DNA of 34,818 nucleotides from a candidate division WWE3 bacterium (GTDB taxonomy: Bacteria > Patescibacteriota > WWE3 > JAUXAW01), in the NCBI GenBank assembly GCA_030619715.1, contig JAUXAW010000007.1, forward strand, positions 1-34,818, given 5' to 3'. The stretch's first letter is position 1. Each line of letters starts with the position of its first letter. A program made the position numbers and the translations under genes. Shown one piece after another: positions 32,515 to 34,818 of this stretch. The notes below the pieces were generated by a model. It saw only the letters and a list, made by a program, of their open reading frames with translations. It did not search any database and was not told where the DNA came from.

Positions 32515-32542
32515 ACGTCGTCTAATGATAGTTTAACGACGT
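32515..32542. other. Candidate Xer recombination site (dif-like, 11-6-11)
   Basis: Two 11-nt arms, ACGTCGTCTAA (32515-32525) and TTTAACGACGT (32532-32542), are inverted repeats with two mismatches and are separated by 6 nt (TGATAG). This 28-bp layout is that of dif sites, with arms ending in TAA/TTA next to the central region. It lies 132 bp upstream of the xer start codon, as for single-recombinase systems where the site adjoins the gene. Confidence 0.45.
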
Positions 32543-33216
32543 ATAAACCAATCTTAACTTAGATTTCAAATCTTGTCAAGTCTAACGGAGTGACAACTTC
32601 GGTTGTTACTTGCTGGACGGATAACAAGCAAGCCTGTCACTACAATTTCCAGCAAATGACAACTTATGGATCCCAAGAACCACTTCAAACGATACAATAA
32701 ACAATTTTTCTCACGAGGATCTGTAAACCCACCGAAACTCCCGAAACCTCGATACTCGGCATGATTAGCCAATCATCTTTTTTAAAATAAGCGCTTAGAG
32801 GGGCTTTCAGAAGGCCCCTTCACTAGCAGTTCACAGCGAAGCTGCTCACTGCGAGCCGTTCAGGGTAAACTTAATTAGCAGGGGACTTAGAAACGCCCCG
32901 ACCAAGAATTGACTAAATTTAGGGGTTCAACGAAATTCTAAAAGCAAAATTGCGATGGGGAATTTTGAGAATACAATAGATGCTTGAAAATTGAAAATTG
33001 GTCGTAGAGTTATCCACAAAGCACCCACAGGAAAGATTTTGGCTTAATACGGCTCTATAACAACCCCTCCCCTGTTTACAGACCTTATAGTTTTGCAGAT
33101 TAGGACTTAGCAGTTGGTGTTCGTATGTGCTAAAATAAATGAAAAGGCGCCAGTAAGCCCTCTCCACCAGAGAAGCCCTAAAATTTCTGCAGACTTCCCT
33201 ACCCTACAGACTCAGG
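32543..33216. other. Gene-free stretch with hairpins and a DnaA-box match
   Basis: No convincing ORF is seen; the minus-strand ORFs at 32566 and 32919 look like chance. It contains: the hairpin CAAC-TTCG-GTTG (near 32594), a decayed GTAACA-family unit (32620-32643), an AT-rich terminator-like hairpin ATGATT-AGCC-AATCAT-CTTTTTT (32761-32783), two similar hairpins GGGGCTTTCAGAAGGCCCC (about 32800-32818) and GGGGACTTAGAAACGCCCC (about 32881-32899), a perfect DnaA box TTATCCACA (33010-33018), and an extended -10 TGCTAAAAT near 33128-33136 with no gene behind it. No tRNA or tmRNA was recognised. Confidence 0.5.
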
Positions 33217-33330
33217 CACAAATTTTCAAGCTCCAAGCTCCAAATCCCAATGAAGCTCCAAATTTCAATGTTTGAAAATTGAGTCATTGAGATTTCATTG
33301 AAAATTGGGATTTGAAAATTGTAAATTAGA
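33217..33330. repeat. Long imperfect palindrome of the CCCAATGAAGCTCC family, copy 3
   Basis: Left arm ATTTTCAAGCTCCAAGCTCC and TCAAATCCCAAT-like sequence pairs with the right arm ATTGGGATTTGAAAATTG. It carries the same AATGAAGCTCCAAATTTCAATG and TCATTGAGATTTCATTG modules as copies 1 and 2. A fragment (GCTTGAAAATTGAAAATTGG) also lies at about 32981-33000. Confidence 0.7.
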
Positions 33331-34084
33331 GCGCAGCTAAGATCAATCCAACAATAAGAGCAGTAACACCATATTCAAACACCGTTCGCCTCGTTAAACT
33401 ATGAGTTAGATACTGTTGGCCGACGCCGAGGCCGATGTAAACCGCGGTAGTAAGAGTAATCGAGCGGAAAAAGGATTTTAAGGGTAAAAAGCTTAAACTT
33501 AAAGCCGTCTCCCCCACCCCCAACCCCAAGAGCAGCCCGGCGACGAAGGTCTTTTTGTCGAAAACACCCTTGGGATCCGCTGTCCATAGGGACTGAAACC
33601 CCAAATTTGAGGACAAAAATACCACCAAAAAGACTTGCTGCCAGACTTCAAGGTTTAGCTTGTAGATAGCGGTAAAAAGCAGAAAACTAACAAAAAGTGT
33701 GGACAAAAATGATACAGTCCGCGCCGCACGAAAAAGAGGGACCGGTTTGACGGCGGTAACGCTAAAAATGTTTTGCGCCAAAAGGATGACATAAAACATC
33801 AAAAAAGCAACAAACCAAAGTGCTGACTTGAAAAGAAGACTAAGATTTGGGAAAAAATACTGGGTAAAACCCATCCCAACTATGAAGAGAGTCGGTAGAG
33901 AAAGCAGGGTAAAAAATTCAACCCCAAAAAACTCCCTCCGCAGCGCAAACCAGGTTAAAACAAAACTTGCTGCACCAAGGATGAAAATTGATAAAACCTG
34001 TTGTTCGCGGGAGAGTAGACCTATGAGGGCGAGGCTAACGGTTAGAGATAGTGATGTGAGGATAAAGGTTAGGCGTTTGGACAT
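33326..34084 (-). CDS. Multi-pass membrane protein of unknown function (252 aa)
   Basis: About eight hydrophobic helices are visible: ILTSLSLTVSLALIGLL, LSIFILGAASFVLTWFAL, FFTLLSLPTLFIVGMGF, ALWFVAFLMFYVILLA, TVSFLSTLFVSFLLFTAI, VFLVVFLSSNLGFQSLW, FVAGLLLGLGVGETALSLSF and ITLTTAVYIGLGVGQQY, with a C-terminal segment VTALIVGLILAAL. There is no signature motif I recognise, so function is unknown. It overlaps the end of ruvC by 16 nt and so belongs to the yebC-ruvC operon. It ends at the edge of repeat copy 3. Confidence 0.75.
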   Translation of the reverse strand: MSKRLTFILTSLSLTVSLALIGLLSREQQVLSIFILGAASFVLTWFALRREFFGVEFFTLLSLPTLFIVGMGFTQYFFPNLSLLFKSALWFVAFLMFYVILLAQNIFSVTAVKPVPLFRAARTVSFLSTLFVSFLLFTAIYKLNLEVWQQVFLVVFLSSNLGFQSLWTADPKGVFDKKTFVAGLLLGLGVGETALSLSFLPLKSFFRSITLTTAVYIGLGVGQQYLTHSLTRRTVFEYGVTALIVGLILAAL

Positions 34085-34545
34085 TTTTTCACATGGCAGA
34101 TGGCAACGGCCAAGGCATCAGCGGCATCGTCAGGCTTAATTTTTCGGCGAATCCGCAAATGCCTCTTGACGGCTTTCTCCACCTCTTTCTTATCCGCCCG
34201 ACCGTAGCCGGTCAACTCCTTTTTGGCCTGCAAAGCAGTATACTCAAAAACAGGCAGTTTGTGCTCGGCGGCGACGAGCATCACCACTCCCCTCGCCTGC
34301 CCAACGGACATCACCGTTTTGGCGTTGGTATTAAAAAAGAGCAGCTCGATGATCATTATTTTCGGCTCAAATTCTCTGATCAGTTTCTTTAGTTCCTTTC
34401 GCAACTTAAGCAGTCGTTTCGGCATCTCCTCACCGGCCTTCGTTGTAATACAACCAAACTCAACCAGCTTGACCTTCTTTGAGGAAGCTTTGATAATGCC
34501 GAAACCAGTGGAGGCGGTGCCGGGATCGATACCGAGAATAATCAT
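34069..34545 (-). CDS. ruvC: Crossover junction endodeoxyribonuclease RuvC
   Basis: RuvC cuts Holliday junctions. The 158-residue protein carries the catalytic acids Asp7 ([14 protein letters not shown]), Glu67 ([10 protein letters not shown]) and Asp140/Asp143 ([12 protein letters not shown]), in RNase H-fold order. The family's usual EQxFF reads ELLFF here. The start overlaps the yebC stop (ATGA). RecG and RuvC in the same window cover two routes of junction processing; ruvA and ruvB are not in the window. Confidence 0.95.
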   Translation of the reverse strand: MIILGIDPGTASTGFGIIKASSKKVKLVEFGCITTKAGEEMPKRLLKLRKELKKLIREFEPKIMIIELLFFNTNAKTVMSVGQARGVVMLVAAEHKLPVFEYTALQAKKELTGYGRADKKEVEKAVKRHLRIRRKIKPDDAADALAVAICHVKKCPNA

Positions 34546-34818
34546 AGGAACTCCTCCGGTATATCAAAATTCGCCAGAACATTTTGCACATCGGGGTGGT
34601 CGTCGAGCACGTTGACCAAATCTAAAACTTTCTTAGCCTCGTTCTCGCCTTCAATTTTAACTTCAAACAAAGGATTCTGGGGGTCCTTGAAGATATAGGC
34701 GGCACTCCCCTGCTCTCCTAATGATCCGCCGCGTGTATCAAAGATTTTTCGAACCTCGGCCAGCGTCCGATTGCGGTTGTCTGTCAAGGCTTCACAAACA
34801 ATTGCGACGCCTGAAGGT
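34542..34818 (-). CDS. yebC: YebC/TACO1-family protein, C-terminal part
   Basis: The C-terminal 91 residues of the YebC/PmpR/TACO1 family are present: [41 protein letters not shown] is the highly conserved block, followed by the acidic C-terminal domain. Members act in translation of difficult (proline-rich) stretches or as regulators. The gene begins right of the window; the track's start at 34787 is an internal TTG. yebC-ruvC is a very common gene pair. Confidence 0.93.
   Translation of the reverse strand, partial: PSGVAIVCEALTDNRNRTLAEVRKIFDTRGGSLGEQGSAAYIFKDPQNPLFEVKIEGENEAKKVLDLVNVLDDHPDVQNVLANFDIPEEFL

Noticed and set aside
32566-32772. Minus-strand ORF of 68 residues
   Set aside because: It has no ribosome site, odd composition, and lies over hairpin repeats. 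It is probably a chance ORF.
32800-32910. tmRNA or tRNA gene in the noncoding region
   Set aside because: Hairpins are present, but there is no T-arm (GGTTCnAnTCC), no acceptor stem with CCA and no tag reading frame.
33010-33018. Replication origin
   Set aside because: A single DnaA box without a cluster, and no dnaA or dnaN gene nearby. This is not enough to call oriC.

Overview
The window looks like a chromosome segment of a Patescibacteria (Candidate Phyla Radiation) bacterium, most likely of the Microgenomates type. This is inferred from gene neighbourhoods and protein style, not from a marker-gene search. Signs are compact ATGA-overlapping core operons, a full type IV pilus locus with a cohesin-like and a large surface protein, many dispersed small palindromes, and no visible biosynthetic genes. 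TGA acts as a normal stop (rsmD, nusB, many pilin genes), so this is not a code-25 lineage.

Layout. 1-506: start of a class A penicillin-binding protein (minus strand). 548-3264: a 33-residue membrane peptide, recG and rsmD (plus). 3265-4860: an accessory stretch with two consecutive transcription units. They share a near-identical promoter, a similar leader hairpin and an identical 50-bp 3' hairpin. One encodes an unknown small protein with an apparent frameshift, the other a stand-alone HEAGH (M41-like) metalloprotease domain. 4865-7961: rpmF, nusB, acpP, rnc, rpsP, khpA and trmD. 8008-9068: two small membrane-protein genes (minus) with matching promoters. 9105-23199: type IV pilus locus, mostly minus: pilB, pilT, pilC, pilin, pilD, two pilins, then fimT/pilV/pilW-like minor pilins, a REP-associated transposase (RAYT), a plus-strand cohesin-like/PilX-like pair, and a divergent surface protein-pilM-pilN-pilO operon. 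23267-29293: holB-like, PSP1-like, gyrB and gyrA (plus). 29393-31187: a Phd/YefM-like protein with a Pro/Gln tail, a methyltransferase (minus) and a coiled-coil protein. 31435-33325: a Xer recombinase with a candidate 11-6-11 target site, then about 0.8 kb of hairpin-rich noncoding DNA. 33326-34818: a membrane protein, ruvC and the end of yebC (minus).

How it works together. The core genes cover DNA repair and topology (RecG, RuvC, GyrAB, Xer), replication (delta'), ribosome and RNA processing (RsmD, L32, S16, RNase III, NusB, TrmD, KhpA) and cell wall. The pilus locus holds motors, platform, alignment proteins, peptidase and pilins needed for a Gram-positive-like type IV pilus without an outer-membrane secretin.

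Two themes stand out. First, many core promoters are extended -10 boxes (TGnTAnnnT) ending only about 7-15 nt before the start codon, predicting leaderless or nearly leaderless mRNAs. The accessory genes and pilins instead have strong Shine-Dalgarno sequences. Second, there are several families of small repeats: a terminator-like palindrome centred on CACGATCG, a REP-like GTAACA...TGTCACTAC hairpin family with covarying stems, a RAYT with its own palindrome, a promoter-carrying repeat upstream of both the PSP1-gyrB and gyrA genes, and period-5-to-12 tandem repeats inside coding regions. No tRNA, rRNA or CRISPR array was recognised.
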